A DNA stretch of 64,000 nt from VRUE01 sp963728365 (GTDB lineage Bacteria > Actinomycetota > Thermoleophilia > Solirubrobacterales > 70-9), in NCBI GenBank assembly GCA_963728365.1, contig CAVSJI010000001.1, positions 434,001-498,000 of the forward strand, in the 5' to 3' direction. Below the pieces are notes generated by a model that had not been told where the DNA came from, made no database searches, and saw nothing but the letters and a program-made list of their open reading frames with translations. Both the position numbers and the translations under genes were made by a program. This document shows, in pieces, positions 7,436 through 16,292 of the stretch. Numbering within the stretch: position 1 is the first letter of the stretch; each line of letters opens with the position of its first letter.

Positions 7436-9116
7436 CGGCCCGCAGGAGCGCCAGCGCCTGCTCGGCGGCCTCCCCGACGGGCAGCTCATGCTCGGCGCCG
7501 GAGCCGCGCTCGCTCGCCTCGACCACGCCACGGGCGAGGCCGCGCCTGCCGACCACGAGTCGCAGCGGGCAGCCGAGCAGCTCGGCGTCGGTGAGCTTCT
7601 CCCCCGCCCCGGCCTCGCGCTCGTCGTAGATCGCCTCGACGCCCGCCTCGCGCAGCTCCCCGTAGAGCCGCTCGGCAGCGGCCCGCTCCTCCTCGTCGGC
7701 CTTCTTGGCGAGCGAGACCAGGTGGACCTGCCAGGGCGCGATCGACCGCGGCCAGACGATGCCCTGCTCGTCGGCGCCCTGCTCGATCGCTGCGGCGACG
7801 ATGCGGGCCGGCCCGATCCCGTAGCTGCCCATCACGATCGGCCGCTCTTTGCCCGACCCGTCCAGGTAGGTGGCGCCCAGCGGCTCCGAGTACCGCGTGC
7901 CGAGCTTGAAGACGTTGCCGATCTCGATCGCCGGCTCGATCTCGATCGTGCCGCCGCCCGGGGCGGTGTCGCCCGCCTCGACGTTGCGCACGTCCATCTC
8001 GTAGGACTCGAAGTCGCGACCGGGGTCGACGCCGCGCAGGTGGGCGTTCGGCTCGTTAGCGCCGCAGACGTAGGAGTCGCCGCCCAGCGCCGCGTCCCGG
8101 ATGATCGGCAGGCCGCTGCCGACGGGGCCGAGGTAGCCAACCGGACCGAGCCGCTCCTCGATCTCCTCGGTGCTCGCCAGGCGGAAATCGGTCCGCATCC
8201 CGTTGCGCAGCTTGATCTCGTTGAGGCGGTGATCACCGCGCAGCAGGACGAGGACCATCCCACGTCCCTCGACCATGATCGGCAGGGTCTTGACCAGGGC
8301 GCCGTGGGGCAGCCCCAGGTGCTCGGCGACCTCCTCGACCCTGCTCAGGCCGGGCGTCTCGACCCGCTCCGGCGCGCCGAGCGGCGCCGGCAGCTCGACC
8401 GGCTGGGGCTCAGCCGCGGCGATCTCGACGTTCGCCGCGTAGCCCGGCGCCAGCGCCACCTCGTTCTCCCCGGCAGCGCAGGGCGCCATGTACTCGTGAG
8501 CGCCGGAGCCGCCCATCATCCCAACGTCGGACTCGACCCGGTACCAGCGCAGGCCGCAGCGATCGAAGATCCGGTCATAGGCGCCGGTCTGCAGCTCATA
8601 GGAGCGCAGCAGGCCCTCCTCGTCGCGGTCGAACGAGTAGGCGTCCTTCATCGTGAACTCCCGGGTGCGCAGGATCCCGCCCCGCGGCCGCGGCTCGTCG
8701 CGCTCCTTGGTCTGCAGGTGAAAGAGCATCAGCGGCAGGTCGCGGTAGGAGCGCACCTCACGTGCCACGTGCTGAGTGACGCACTCCTCGTGGGTCATCG
8801 CCAGCACCATCGGCGCCCCCTTGCGATCCTCCAACTTGAAGAGCTCGTCGATCGAGTACCGCCCGGTCTTCTCCCAGGCCTCGGAGGGCTGCAGCACGGG
8901 CATCAGCATCTCCTGACACCCAATCCCCTCCATCTCCTCGCGGATCACACCCTCGACCTTCCGCTCAACCCTCCACCCCGCCGGTAGGTAGCTCCACAAC
9001 CCCGCCCCCACCTGCCGAATCAACCCCGCGCGCACCATCAGCTTGTGAGACAAAGCCTCCGCGTCGGCAGGCGCGTCCTTCAAGGTCGGAATGAAGCTCT
9101 GGCTGAATCGGGTCAC
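7428..9116 (-). CDS. proS: Prolyl-tRNA synthetase, bacterial type
   Basis: 562 residues, the normal length of the bacterial form with the editing insertion. Class II motifs are visible: motif 1 around GAGLWSYLPAGWRVERKVE, motif 2 in GGILRTREFTMKDAYSF, motif 3 in GSYGIGPARIVAAAIE. The INS editing domain lies in between (about residues 220-380), and the anticodon-binding domain ends the protein. It charges tRNA-Pro with proline and clears Ala-tRNA-Pro. It is the usual neighbour downstream of ispG; a family A element lies between the two. Confidence 0.95.
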   Translation of the reverse strand: MTRFSQSFIPTLKDAPADAEALSHKLMVRAGLIRQVGAGLWSYLPAGWRVERKVEGVIREEMEGIGCQEMLMPVLQPSEAWEKTGRYSIDELFKLEDRKGAPMVLAMTHEECVTQHVAREVRSYRDLPLMLFHLQTKERDEPRPRGGILRTREFTMKDAYSFDRDEEGLLRSYELQTGAYDRIFDRCGLRWYRVESDVGMMGGSGAHEYMAPCAAGENEVALAPGYAANVEIAAAEPQPVELPAPLGAPERVETPGLSRVEEVAEHLGLPHGALVKTLPIMVEGRGMVLVLLRGDHRLNEIKLRNGMRTDFRLASTEEIEERLGPVGYLGPVGSGLPIIRDAALGGDSYVCGANEPNAHLRGVDPGRDFESYEMDVRNVEAGDTAPGGGTIEIEPAIEIGNVFKLGTRYSEPLGATYLDGSGKERPIVMGSYGIGPARIVAAAIEQGADEQGIVWPRSIAPWQVHLVSLAKKADEEERAAAERLYGELREAGVEAIYDEREAGAGEKLTDAELLGCPLRLVVGRRGLARGVVEASERGSGAEHELPVGEAAEQALALLRADG

Positions 9117-9140
9117 GGGGGAAACCTATCCATGACTGAC

Positions 9141-9260
9141 GGATGACCCAATCCGGCAGGGGTGGAGCGTCTTGTACTTTTTCGTCGAGAGCGGTAGGCG
9201 GCAGCCCTCTGGCGCTTCACCGAAAAAGTTAAGCGGAACCCCTGCCGGATTGGGTCATCC
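9141..9260. repeat. Nested palindromic element, family A copy 2
   Basis: Perfect 23-bp outer arms at 9141-9163 and 9238-9260. The inner CCGGCAGGGGT part is common to the family; the outer GGATGACCCAAT part is unique to this locus. The right arm contains the last codon and stop of ispG. The internal pair next to the GGA/GGA loop is G-C, and the inner stem is ACTTTTTCG/CGAAAAAGT. It lies between ispG and proS on the same strand. Confidence 0.9.
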
Positions 9261-10514
9261 CGCCCGCGTGAACCGACGACCCGCCGTCGGCGAAACCTCC
9301 TCGTCGAGCAGCACCTTGTCCGACTCGCCCTTTTCAGCCGCTTCGTGCTCCATCGCCGCGATCTTCTCCGGCGTCAGATCGCCGGCGTTTTCGGCCTCGA
9401 TGTTGGCTACCCACTCGGCGCCCTCGCGCGACTCGACCTCGTCGAACTCGACTTCACCGCCACGGTCGAGGGACTTGTCGATCTCTTCGAAGAGGATGTC
9501 GACCAGCTTCTCCTGCGGCACCTTGCGCAGCGGCTTGCCGCCGGCGAAGATCAGGCCCTCGTTCTTGGCCCCGGCGATGCCGAAGTCGGCGTGCGAGGCC
9601 TCGCCGATCCCGTTCACGGCGCAGCCGAGCACCGCCACCTCGACCGGCTCGGCGTAGCGTTCCAGGCGCTGCTCGATCTCGGCGACGACCGAGTCCATGT
9701 CGAACTGCAGGCGGCCGCAGGTCGGGCAGGCGATCAGCACCGGGCCGCGCTCGCGGAGCTGCAGCGCCTTGAGGATCTCCCAGGCGACCTTGACCTCCTC
9801 CTCGGCGTGGAAGGTCGAGAGGCTGATCCGGATCGTGTCGCCGACCCCGTCGGCGAGCAGCGTGCCGAGGCCGACCGCCGACTTCAGCGAGCCCGACCAC
9901 TTGGTCCCCGCCTCGGTGATCCCCAGGTGCAGCGGGTAGGGGATCTTCTCGGAGAGCAGGCGGTTGGCGGCGATCGTGTTGGGCACGTTGGTCGACTTGA
10001 TCGAGACCTTGAAGCTCTCGAAGTCGAGGCCCTCCATCAGCTCGACGAACTCGATCGCGGCGGCGACCAGCGCCTCGACCGGCGATTCGCGCTCGAGCGC
10101 GTGCAGGTGCTTGGGCAGCGAGCCGGAGTTGACCCCGATCCGCATCGGCACCCCGGCCGCGGTCGCCCGCTCCGCCACCTCGGCGACCTTCTCGCGGCCG
10201 CCGATGTTGCCCGGGTTGAGCCGGATGCAATGAGCGCCGGCGTCGATCGCCTTCAGCGCCAGGGTGTGGTTGAAGTGGATGTCGGCGATCACCGGGATCG
10301 GCGATTCGCGCACGATCGTCTTCAGCGCCTCGGCATCCTCGTCGCGCGGAACGGCGCAGCGCACCACGTCGGCGCCCGCCTCGGCGACCTTGTGGATCTG
10401 CTCCATGGTCGCCGCCAGGTTGGCGGTCTCGGTCTTGGTCATCGTCTGCACGACGACCGGCGCACCGCCGCCGATCGGCACGCCGCCGACGAATATCTGC
10501 CGCTTGGAGGCCAC
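9255..10514 (-). CDS. ispG: 4-hydroxy-3-methylbut-2-enyl-diphosphate synthase
   Basis: 419 residues. This TIM-barrel iron-sulphur enzyme carries out the penultimate step of the MEP isoprenoid pathway. Cluster ligands are visible as CPTC and, further on, C-x6-E in CAVNGIGE. The N-terminus has VGGVPIGGGAPVVVQTMTKT. About 55 extra acidic residues follow the catalytic part (from about residue 360), longer than many homologues. The stop codon lies in the right arm of a family A element. With dxr and uppS in the same window it is part of an isoprenoid/lipid-carrier set. Confidence 0.95.
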   Translation of the reverse strand: MASKRQIFVGGVPIGGGAPVVVQTMTKTETANLAATMEQIHKVAEAGADVVRCAVPRDEDAEALKTIVRESPIPVIADIHFNHTLALKAIDAGAHCIRLNPGNIGGREKVAEVAERATAAGVPMRIGVNSGSLPKHLHALERESPVEALVAAAIEFVELMEGLDFESFKVSIKSTNVPNTIAANRLLSEKIPYPLHLGITEAGTKWSGSLKSAVGLGTLLADGVGDTIRISLSTFHAEEEVKVAWEILKALQLRERGPVLIACPTCGRLQFDMDSVVAEIEQRLERYAEPVEVAVLGCAVNGIGEASHADFGIAGAKNEGLIFAGGKPLRKVPQEKLVDILFEEIDKSLDRGGEVEFDEVESREGAEWVANIEAENAGDLTPEKIAAMEHEAAEKGESDKVLLDEEVSPTAGRRFTRAG

Positions 10515-10578
10515 CCGCCAAGGGTACCTGTGCCGCGTCCGCCGGAACCGAACGGTGCTGCTTCCGGGTCGGCGAGCC

Positions 10579-12291
10579 CTATCTCCGCCTGATCACGATC
10601 GTCTTATGCCTCGTGCCGGCCCTTCCGCCGAGCGGCCGGAAGACGATCGTCAGCTTGACCGCAAGCCGGTGTCCGCGGGCTTTCTCGAGCGCCTTCTTCG
10701 CCGCGGCGGTCAGCTTCAAGGTCACCGCCACCTTGCCGGCGCGAGTCACGCTGATGCGCACGGCCTTGACCTGCCTGCCCCTGACGGAGATCGTGCCCGC
10801 GCCTGGAACCTCGAGGCTGAGCGTCGCCTGCCCCTTCGCCGAGCCCCTTCGCACCGAGAAGGCGCTGGAGGGCGAAGCCGGTGTCGGCGGTTGGGGCAGA
10901 GCCGGGGCGGTCGCGATCGCCATCGTTTCACCCGGCGCCGCTTCCGGTTCGACCGGAGTCATGAAGAACTGGTCTTCCCCAGCCGAGGTGCCGCCTGCGT
11001 TCTGGGCAACGATCCGATAGTGGTACGGGACGCCGGGGGGCAGGCCTTTGACGAGCTGAGAGACGGACACCGCCGAAGTGCCGCTGCCGACGCCGATCGC
11101 CGCAGCGGGAATGCTCTGACCGTAGGCTTCGGTGATCCCGAATTCGAAATGGTAGGTGGTCGCTCCCCCGTTCGGATTGACGGAGCCGTTGAGCGTGAAC
11201 CCAGCGGCGCTTTCGGACACTGGAAGCGAGACCGCGGTGGGTCTGGGCGGTGGGGTGGTGAATGTTTCATCCCCACTCACCCCCGACCCTTCCGAGTTGC
11301 CGGCGACGATCCGGTAGTGGTAGGTGGTGCTCGGCAGCAGTCCGATCGCTTCCTGGGCCACCGGGACGGCGCTCGCTCCGGAGCCGATCGAGGCGTCCGT
11401 CTCGGGCAGATTGGTCCCGTAGGCGGTCGTCGTGCCGAACTCGAAGTGGTATTCGGTTGCCAGGCTGTTCGGGTTGATCGCGCCCTTCAGCTTGTAGCCG
11501 CCCGCAGTCGGTTCGGGAGCGCTGACCGCCGCCGTGGGGGCCGACGGTGGCGCCGGCGGAGTCAGGAACGTCCTGTCGGCGGTCGCCGCGGAGTTGCCCG
11601 CGTGATGGGCGACCAGGCGGAAGTGATAGGTCGTGTTTGGCAGCAGGCCGCCGATCGTCTGCGCAACGGCAACATCCGCACTTCCCGAGCCGACGCTTTC
11701 TTCGGTGGCCGGGACCTTTGACCCATAGCTTGCGGTCGTCCCATATTCGAACTGGTATGTCGTCGCCGATCCGTTGGGATTGACGGTTCCCTTGAGTTCG
11801 AATCCTCCGCTGACTTCGCTCGCCGCTCCGTCGGACACGATCGGCAGCGGCCCGGTTGTCGTGAATTGCGAATCCGCCGAGGCGGCGGGACCGTCGGCGT
11901 TGGAGGCGACGACCCGGAAGTGGTAGGTCGTGTTGGCGGCCAGGCCCGAGATGGTGGCTTCGACCGGCACGGCGGTCGGGTAGGGCGCCGACCCGGCGTC
12001 GCCTTCGGGCACCGGCGCGCTGGTCCCGTAGGCGGTCGTCGAGCCGTATTCGAAGCGATAGCTCGTGTCGAGCCCGTAGGGATAGATCGTCGCGTTCAGG
12101 GTCGCCCCGCTTGAGGTCGGCGTGGCCGACGCCGGACCGAGCAGCGGCGCGAAGGCGCCGGCGGCCCGCGGCGTGGTGGCGAGCAAGAGAGACGCCACGG
12201 CTACGAGGAGAACGAGGCGCCGGCTCCTGCTTCGTCTCCGAAACCGGCCCGAGCTCTTTCCAACCAAACCGACGATTCCCAGCTGATTCAT
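10579..12291 (-). CDS. Secreted protein with four Fn3-like repeats
   Basis: 570 residues from ATG 12291, chosen because it is preceded by AGGGAGCGGGG and begins a signal peptide (RRRSRSRR, then VLLVAVASLLLATTPRAAG). Four repeats of about 95 residues follow, each with a T-Y-x-F-E-Y/F-G-T-T-x-A-Y-G strand and an LxPxTTYHYRIVAxN strand. This is the pattern of fibronectin type III-like modules in actinobacterial surface proteins. The C-terminal 85 residues are a basic beta-rich domain (LTAAAKKALEKARGHRLAVK, then a KTIVIRRR end) frequent in secreted proteins of this group. Function unknown; adhesion or wall binding is a guess. It is divergent from a smaller paralogue. Confidence 0.75.
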   Translation of the reverse strand: MNQLGIVGLVGKSSGRFRRRSRSRRLVLLVAVASLLLATTPRAAGAFAPLLGPASATPTSSGATLNATIYPYGLDTSYRFEYGSTTAYGTSAPVPEGDAGSAPYPTAVPVEATISGLAANTTYHFRVVASNADGPAASADSQFTTTGPLPIVSDGAASEVSGGFELKGTVNPNGSATTYQFEYGTTASYGSKVPATEESVGSGSADVAVAQTIGGLLPNTTYHFRLVAHHAGNSAATADRTFLTPPAPPSAPTAAVSAPEPTAGGYKLKGAINPNSLATEYHFEFGTTTAYGTNLPETDASIGSGASAVPVAQEAIGLLPSTTYHYRIVAGNSEGSGVSGDETFTTPPPRPTAVSLPVSESAAGFTLNGSVNPNGGATTYHFEFGITEAYGQSIPAAAIGVGSGTSAVSVSQLVKGLPPGVPYHYRIVAQNAGGTSAGEDQFFMTPVEPEAAPGETMAIATAPALPQPPTPASPSSAFSVRRGSAKGQATLSLEVPGAGTISVRGRQVKAVRISVTRAGKVAVTLKLTAAAKKALEKARGHRLAVKLTIVFRPLGGRAGTRHKTIVIRRR

Positions 12292-12433
12292 CCCCGCTCC
12301 CTTCTGCTCCCGATCACCGATGACCGGGGGGATACGGGAGCAAGGCCGCTTCGGTTCGATTGCGAACTGAACTATTTGCGACTCCAATCCGTATCCGGCC
12401 ACAAGCGCAGCGCGGCAACCCGAAGGAGGAGCG
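12292..12433. promoter_or_regulatory. Divergent intergenic region between two Fn3-like secreted proteins
   Basis: 142 bp between two divergent starts, less GC-rich in its middle (about 12350-12400) than the flanks. Both genes have Shine-Dalgarno-like purine runs next to their starts (AGGGAGCGGGG on minus, AAGGAGGAG on plus). TTGCGA occurs on plus near 12376, but no convincing -10 is seen, so promoters are presumed rather than identified. Confidence 0.35.
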
Positions 12434-13315
12434 ATGAGGCAGCCCAAGACCCGAGCTGGAGCCCAGAGGAGGCACGCCGTCCGAGGATCCGCCCGCAGCG
12501 CGGCGATCCGCCGGCTCGGCCTGCTCGCGGCCTTTGCGATCCTTCCCTCGGTTCTCTTCGCCGGTCCCGCCGCGGCCGTTATCGCGCCGGTCGTCCAGAA
12601 CCTGGCTCCCACTCCCGTGTCGGGCGGAGTCGAGCTGAAGGGCAGGATCTACACCTACGAAAGCGACACTCACTACCGCTTCGAATACGGCACGACGACC
12701 GCCTACGGGACCAGCGTTCCGGCGCCCGAAGGGGACGCCGGCGTAGAAGCGGTCGTGACGGTTGCGCAGACGGTCACCGGCTTGACCCCGGACACGGTCT
12801 ACCACTACCGGCTCGTCGCTTCGAATGCCGGTGGAACGGGCGCGAGTCCAGATGCCACCTTCAGCTCCTCGGAAACCGCCTCCCCGCCGCCTGGCGGCGA
12901 AGAAGGGTATCCCGGTGGGAGCGGGCCGACGCCAGGCAGCCCCGGCCCAACCCATGGCAAGGGCGGCAAGATCAGGCTGAAGATCAAGCGGGTTGGCAGG
13001 CAGCGGGTTCTCGCAGCTGCCAACGGCCACACGCTCTACAGCCTCAGCGTCGAGCGGAGGGGAAGGTTCGTCTGCACCAGGCGCAGCGGCTGTCTGGCGC
13101 TCTGGAAGCCGCTGCTCGTCCCCAGAGGGGGCTCGGTGGTGGGCCCCGTGAAGCTGGGGTCGATCAAACGGCCCGACGGGGGTCGCCAGGTGACCTACCG
13201 TGGCAGGCCTCTCTATACCTTCACCCAGGACCGCGGCCCGGGCAAAGCCAACGGCGAGGGCTTCAAAGACGTCGGCACCTGGCACGCGGTCCGCGTGCCG
13301 AAGCCGAAGCGCTAG
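12434..13315 (+). CDS. Secreted protein: one Fn3-like module plus Lipoprotein_15-type domain
   Basis: 293 residues, signal peptide (GLLAAFAILPSVLFAGPAAA), strong AAGGAGGAG ribosome site ending about 5 bp before ATG. Residues 55-150 form one Fn3-like module almost identical in its core (HYRFEYGTTTAYGTSVPAPE) to the first module of the divergent gene. After a Gly/Pro linker comes a domain of the COG4315/Lipoprotein_15 kind, with GHTLYSL, CLALWKPLL, GRPLYTFTQDR and GTWHAV segments. Homologues are secreted or lipoproteins of unknown function. No lipobox Cys is present, so it is probably released or wall-bound. Confidence 0.75.
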   Translation: MRQPKTRAGAQRRHAVRGSARSAAIRRLGLLAAFAILPSVLFAGPAAAVIAPVVQNLAPTPVSGGVELKGRIYTYESDTHYRFEYGTTTAYGTSVPAPEGDAGVEAVVTVAQTVTGLTPDTVYHYRLVASNAGGTGASPDATFSSSETASPPPGGEEGYPGGSGPTPGSPGPTHGKGGKIRLKIKRVGRQRVLAAANGHTLYSLSVERRGRFVCTRRSGCLALWKPLLVPRGGSVVGPVKLGSIKRPDGGRQVTYRGRPLYTFTQDRGPGKANGEGFKDVGTWHAVRVPKPKR

Positions 13316-13326
13316 CCGCGTCCGAC

Positions 13327-14235
13327 CTACCAGCTGCGGGTCAGCTGGGTCTTGAACTGCGTGCCGGCGAGCGGTACGCGCGGTTCGCCGGGGAAGGAGA
13401 CGGCCAGCGAGCCGCTCCAGAGCTTCGCCCCCTGCGGGTCGCGCCGGAAGAGGCCGACCCCGCTGAACGGCTCCGGGGGCCTGAAGCTCGCCTGGCTGAG
13501 CGACGCCTGGGCGCCAAAGCTCGTGGCGGGCGCCTTCGCGTAGGCACTGCGGTAGATAGCCAGCCTGCCCTCGGCCAGCTGGTGGATCGCGATGAAGGTC
13601 GCCGTGTCGCGCTTGCGCTGGGCTTCCAGGTAGATCGCACCGACGGCTTGCCGCCAACCGGCTCGCAGCTTGGTCACCTTCGGCTTCCTCTTCTTCCTGG
13701 CGAGATCGCCGAGGCCGAATTCGCGCAGAATCGACTGGACCGAGTCGAAGCAGACGAGCTGGGGCGGGGTCACCGATTTGCCCACGATCCGGTGCGCTTT
13801 CGTCGCCGCGTAGCCGCCCTCGCCGCGGAAGCGCACCGTGCCGACGAATACGCCCGGGCGGATCGTGTAGTGGTCGGGCCCGAGGCAGTGCCGGCGCGGT
13901 CGGGTCCTGGTCACCCGCCCGGTCGGGTGGAAGCGCAGCGAGACGTGCCCCAGCGCTCCGAAGCTCGCCCGGATCGAGGTCGCCGACACCTTGCCGCGAG
14001 CGATGTAGGTGCTGGTCGCCTCGAACCTGCGCGGCGTGCCGACCGAGCGACTGGCCGAGACGAAGGCGGTCGATTCGTAGCCGCCCACCTCGATTCCGTA
14101 GCCGTGGCTGCCGCGCAGGTGCAGGTCGAGTTCGAGGCCGTTTTTCGCCGCCGCGCCCGCGGGCAGGACAAGCATGCCGGCGAGCCCGAGCAGGAAAAGC
14201 CCAAGCAACCGCCCGACCGGAGAGCGCGCCCTCAT
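13327..14235 (-). CDS. Secreted protein of unknown function
   Basis: 302 residues with a signal peptide (LLGLFLLGLAGMLVLPAGAAA). I do not recognise the fold. It appears beta-rich in the first half (LELDLHLRGSHGYGIEVGGY, SLRFHPTGRV) with two cysteines that could form a disulphide (HCLGPDHY and QLVCFDSV). The second half contains a basic stretch (ARKKRKPKVTKLRAGW). The start ATG 14235 overlaps the stop of the upstream protease by 4 bp, so the two are translationally coupled. It may be a partner or target of that protease. Confidence 0.6.
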   Translation of the reverse strand: MRARSPVGRLLGLFLLGLAGMLVLPAGAAAKNGLELDLHLRGSHGYGIEVGGYESTAFVSASRSVGTPRRFEATSTYIARGKVSATSIRASFGALGHVSLRFHPTGRVTRTRPRRHCLGPDHYTIRPGVFVGTVRFRGEGGYAATKAHRIVGKSVTPPQLVCFDSVQSILREFGLGDLARKKRKPKVTKLRAGWRQAVGAIYLEAQRKRDTATFIAIHQLAEGRLAIYRSAYAKAPATSFGAQASLSQASFRPPEPFSGVGLFRRDPQGAKLWSGSLAVSFPGEPRVPLAGTQFKTQLTRSW

Positions 14236-15146
14236 CCGGTTCGCCTCGCTTCGCGGTAGAGCTTGCCGACCGCGGCGCCGAAATAGGGCCCGTAGGTCGT
14301 GCCCGGGTTGTCCGAGTAGCCGCTGCTGGTGACGCCGTTCAGGGTGTCGCCGTGGATGACCCAGCCGCCGCCAGAGGAGCCGGGCGTCAGGTCGCACTCC
14401 ACCGCCAGGTCGAGCGGCCCCGTCGTCAGGAAGGAGAGGAAGTCATGTCCCTCGTAGGGAGTCTGCGGACAGCGCTGCAGGGTGGCGCCGTCGAACGGCT
14501 TCTCGACCGGGTAGCCGTAGACGTCGAAGACCTGGCGCCGGGGCAGGTTCCAGGCGAGCTTGTCGGGTTCGACCACGGCGGATAGGCGCTGCCCGCGTTC
14601 GTTGCGTGAGACGACCGCCATGCCGATGTCGAAGTTCTCGTTTTCGCTGCGCAGCCATTGCGGGGTGGCGCCCAGCCACCTGGCCGCGAAGGTTCCCAGC
14701 GGGCGCTGTCCGTAGCGGTAGCCGGGCACGAAGATCCACCTGCCGCGCAGCCAGTTGCCGAGGTCGTGCACGCAGTGGCCGGCGGTGACGACCAGGCTGA
14801 CCCTGCCGGCCTCGACCGCGGTGCCCGAGCAGCGGCCGCGCAGGCCGCTTTCGGTGACGATGAAGACGGCGCCGTTCTGGCTGACGCCGGGCGCCACGGG
14901 GTCGACGATCGCTTCGGCTGGGGGAGCGGCGCTTGCTGCGGACCCCGAGGCATGGCGTCGCGATTCGGACAGCGGCGGGGCGCTGCGCATCCGAGCCGGC
15001 GTCCAGTAGCTGCGCGCGGCTCGCGCCGAGGAGGTGGCCCGGACCAGGCTCGCGGAGGCCGGGGCGACCGCCAGGGCGAGTCCGAAGAGAGCAAGCACGG
15101 CGACCGTCAGCAGCGCGCCCGTCGGATGTCGTCTCGGCGTTCCCAT
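14232..15146 (-). CDS. Secreted trypsin-like serine protease
   Basis: 304 residues, signal peptide (LLTVAVLALFGLALAVAPASA), then a pro-like segment and a chymotrypsin-fold domain. The catalytic triad is visible: His in VTAGHCVH, Asp in NFDIGMAVV, Ser in TPGSSGGGW. The residues around the Ser and the lack of long insertions suggest the V8/glutamyl endopeptidase or general S1 group. The start ATG 15146 gives a clean signal peptide. It is the first gene of a two-gene unit and sits directly after rseP, inside an otherwise conserved housekeeping cluster. Confidence 0.85.
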   Translation of the reverse strand: MGTPRRHPTGALLTVAVLALFGLALAVAPASASLVRATSSARAARSYWTPARMRSAPPLSESRRHASGSAASAAPPAEAIVDPVAPGVSQNGAVFIVTESGLRGRCSGTAVEAGRVSLVVTAGHCVHDLGNWLRGRWIFVPGYRYGQRPLGTFAARWLGATPQWLRSENENFDIGMAVVSRNERGQRLSAVVEPDKLAWNLPRRQVFDVYGYPVEKPFDGATLQRCPQTPYEGHDFLSFLTTGPLDLAVECDLTPGSSGGGWVIHGDTLNGVTSSGYSDNPGTTYGPYFGAAVGKLYREARRTG

Positions 15147-15200
15147 CTGCCCCGGCCCGGCGCAGGGATTACTCGCCAAGCGATTGAATGCTAGACGCCA

Positions 15201-16292
15201 TTAGCGGACGTGAAAGCCTTCCCCGGTGAGCCGGCCGACGTCGTTGGTCAGTCCGAGGACGAAGAGCATGATCACCAGGACGAAGCCGAGCGCCCCGGCG
15301 CGCTCCATCGTCCGGTAGGCGACCGGCGCGCCGCGCACCTTCTCGACCAGGCTCCAGAAGATGTGGCCGCCGTCGAGCGGCAGGAAGGGGAAGAGGTTGA
15401 TCAGGCCAAGCGAGAGGCTGACCAGGGCGACCAGCAGCAGCGAGCGTTCGGTGCTGACGTCGAGGGTTTCGTTGGCGACGGCGCTGACCCCGACCACGCC
15501 GGAGACTTCCTTGCGCTTTTCGGCTTCGAAGAGCCCGCCGAACACCGTCGCGGTGCGACTCGCCACCTGCCACATCGTCTCGGCGGAGAGCGAGGCCGCT
15601 TCGGCCGCCCCGCGATTCGCCGGTTCGCTCCCGTAGCGGAAGCCGACCAGCGCCTGCCCGGCTTCCTTGTCGTATCTGGGCCGCACGGCGATCCGGCGGG
15701 TCGCCCCGTCCCGTCTGACCAGCAGGACGGCCGGCGCCTGCGCTCGGCAGCCGTCCACCTGGCGGCCGGCGCAACGGTGGTTGGCGATCTCGCTGCGAAA
15801 GCCTTCGATCCGCCCGGCGCCGTCCTGCTTGCGGTAGCGGCTGCCGTCCACGGCGATGACTTCGTCTCCGGGCTGGAGCCCGGCCGCCTTCGCCGCCGAC
15901 GCGGGCAGCACCTGGTCGACCGAGCTGCTGGGCTGCTCGCCGCCAAGGGCGACGAAGTAGAGGATGACGAAGGCCAGCGCGATGTTCACCGCCGGGCCCG
16001 CGCCGATCACGACGATTCGCTTCCAGACCGGCTGTTCGTAGTAGCCGCGGTGCTCCTCCCCGGGCGGCAGCTTGTCTTCCGGGTGCATGCCGCTGATCTT
16101 CACGTAGCCCCCCGCGGGGATCGCGGCGATGCCGTACTCGGTCTCGCCGCGCTTCACCGAGACCAGCTTCGGCCCGAAGAAGAGGAAGAAGCGCTCGACC
16201 CGCATTCCCGTCGCCTTGGCGGCGAAGAAGTGCCCGGCCTCGTGCAGGACGATCAGCGCCGAGAAGCCGAGGAAGATCAGCACCCAGTTCAT
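15201..16292 (-). CDS. rseP: Site-2 membrane metalloprotease (RseP/Rip1 family)
   Basis: 363 residues. The zinc motif HEAGH lies in the first membrane helix (residues 17-21); a PDZ domain is in the middle (AAGLQPGDEVIAVDGSRY), and the second metal site LFPFLPLDGGH sits near the C-terminus. These proteases cut anti-sigma factors and signal-peptide remnants in the membrane. The PDZ region carries an unusual Cys/Arg-rich insert (NHRCAGRQVDGCRAQ). The start overlaps dxr by 4 bp, as in the usual dxr-rseP-ispG order. Confidence 0.93.
   Translation of the reverse strand: MNWVLIFLGFSALIVLHEAGHFFAAKATGMRVERFFLFFGPKLVSVKRGETEYGIAAIPAGGYVKISGMHPEDKLPPGEEHRGYYEQPVWKRIVVIGAGPAVNIALAFVILYFVALGGEQPSSSVDQVLPASAAKAAGLQPGDEVIAVDGSRYRKQDGAGRIEGFRSEIANHRCAGRQVDGCRAQAPAVLLVRRDGATRRIAVRPRYDKEAGQALVGFRYGSEPANRGAAEAASLSAETMWQVASRTATVFGGLFEAEKRKEVSGVVGVSAVANETLDVSTERSLLLVALVSLSLGLINLFPFLPLDGGHIFWSLVEKVRGAPVAYRTMERAGALGFVLVIMLFVLGLTNDVGRLTGEGFHVR

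Noticed and set aside
9141..9260. Family A elements as ordinary rho-independent terminators
   Set aside because: No T-run follows the outer stem on either strand; T5 occurs only inside the inner stem. A terminator role by another route is still possible.
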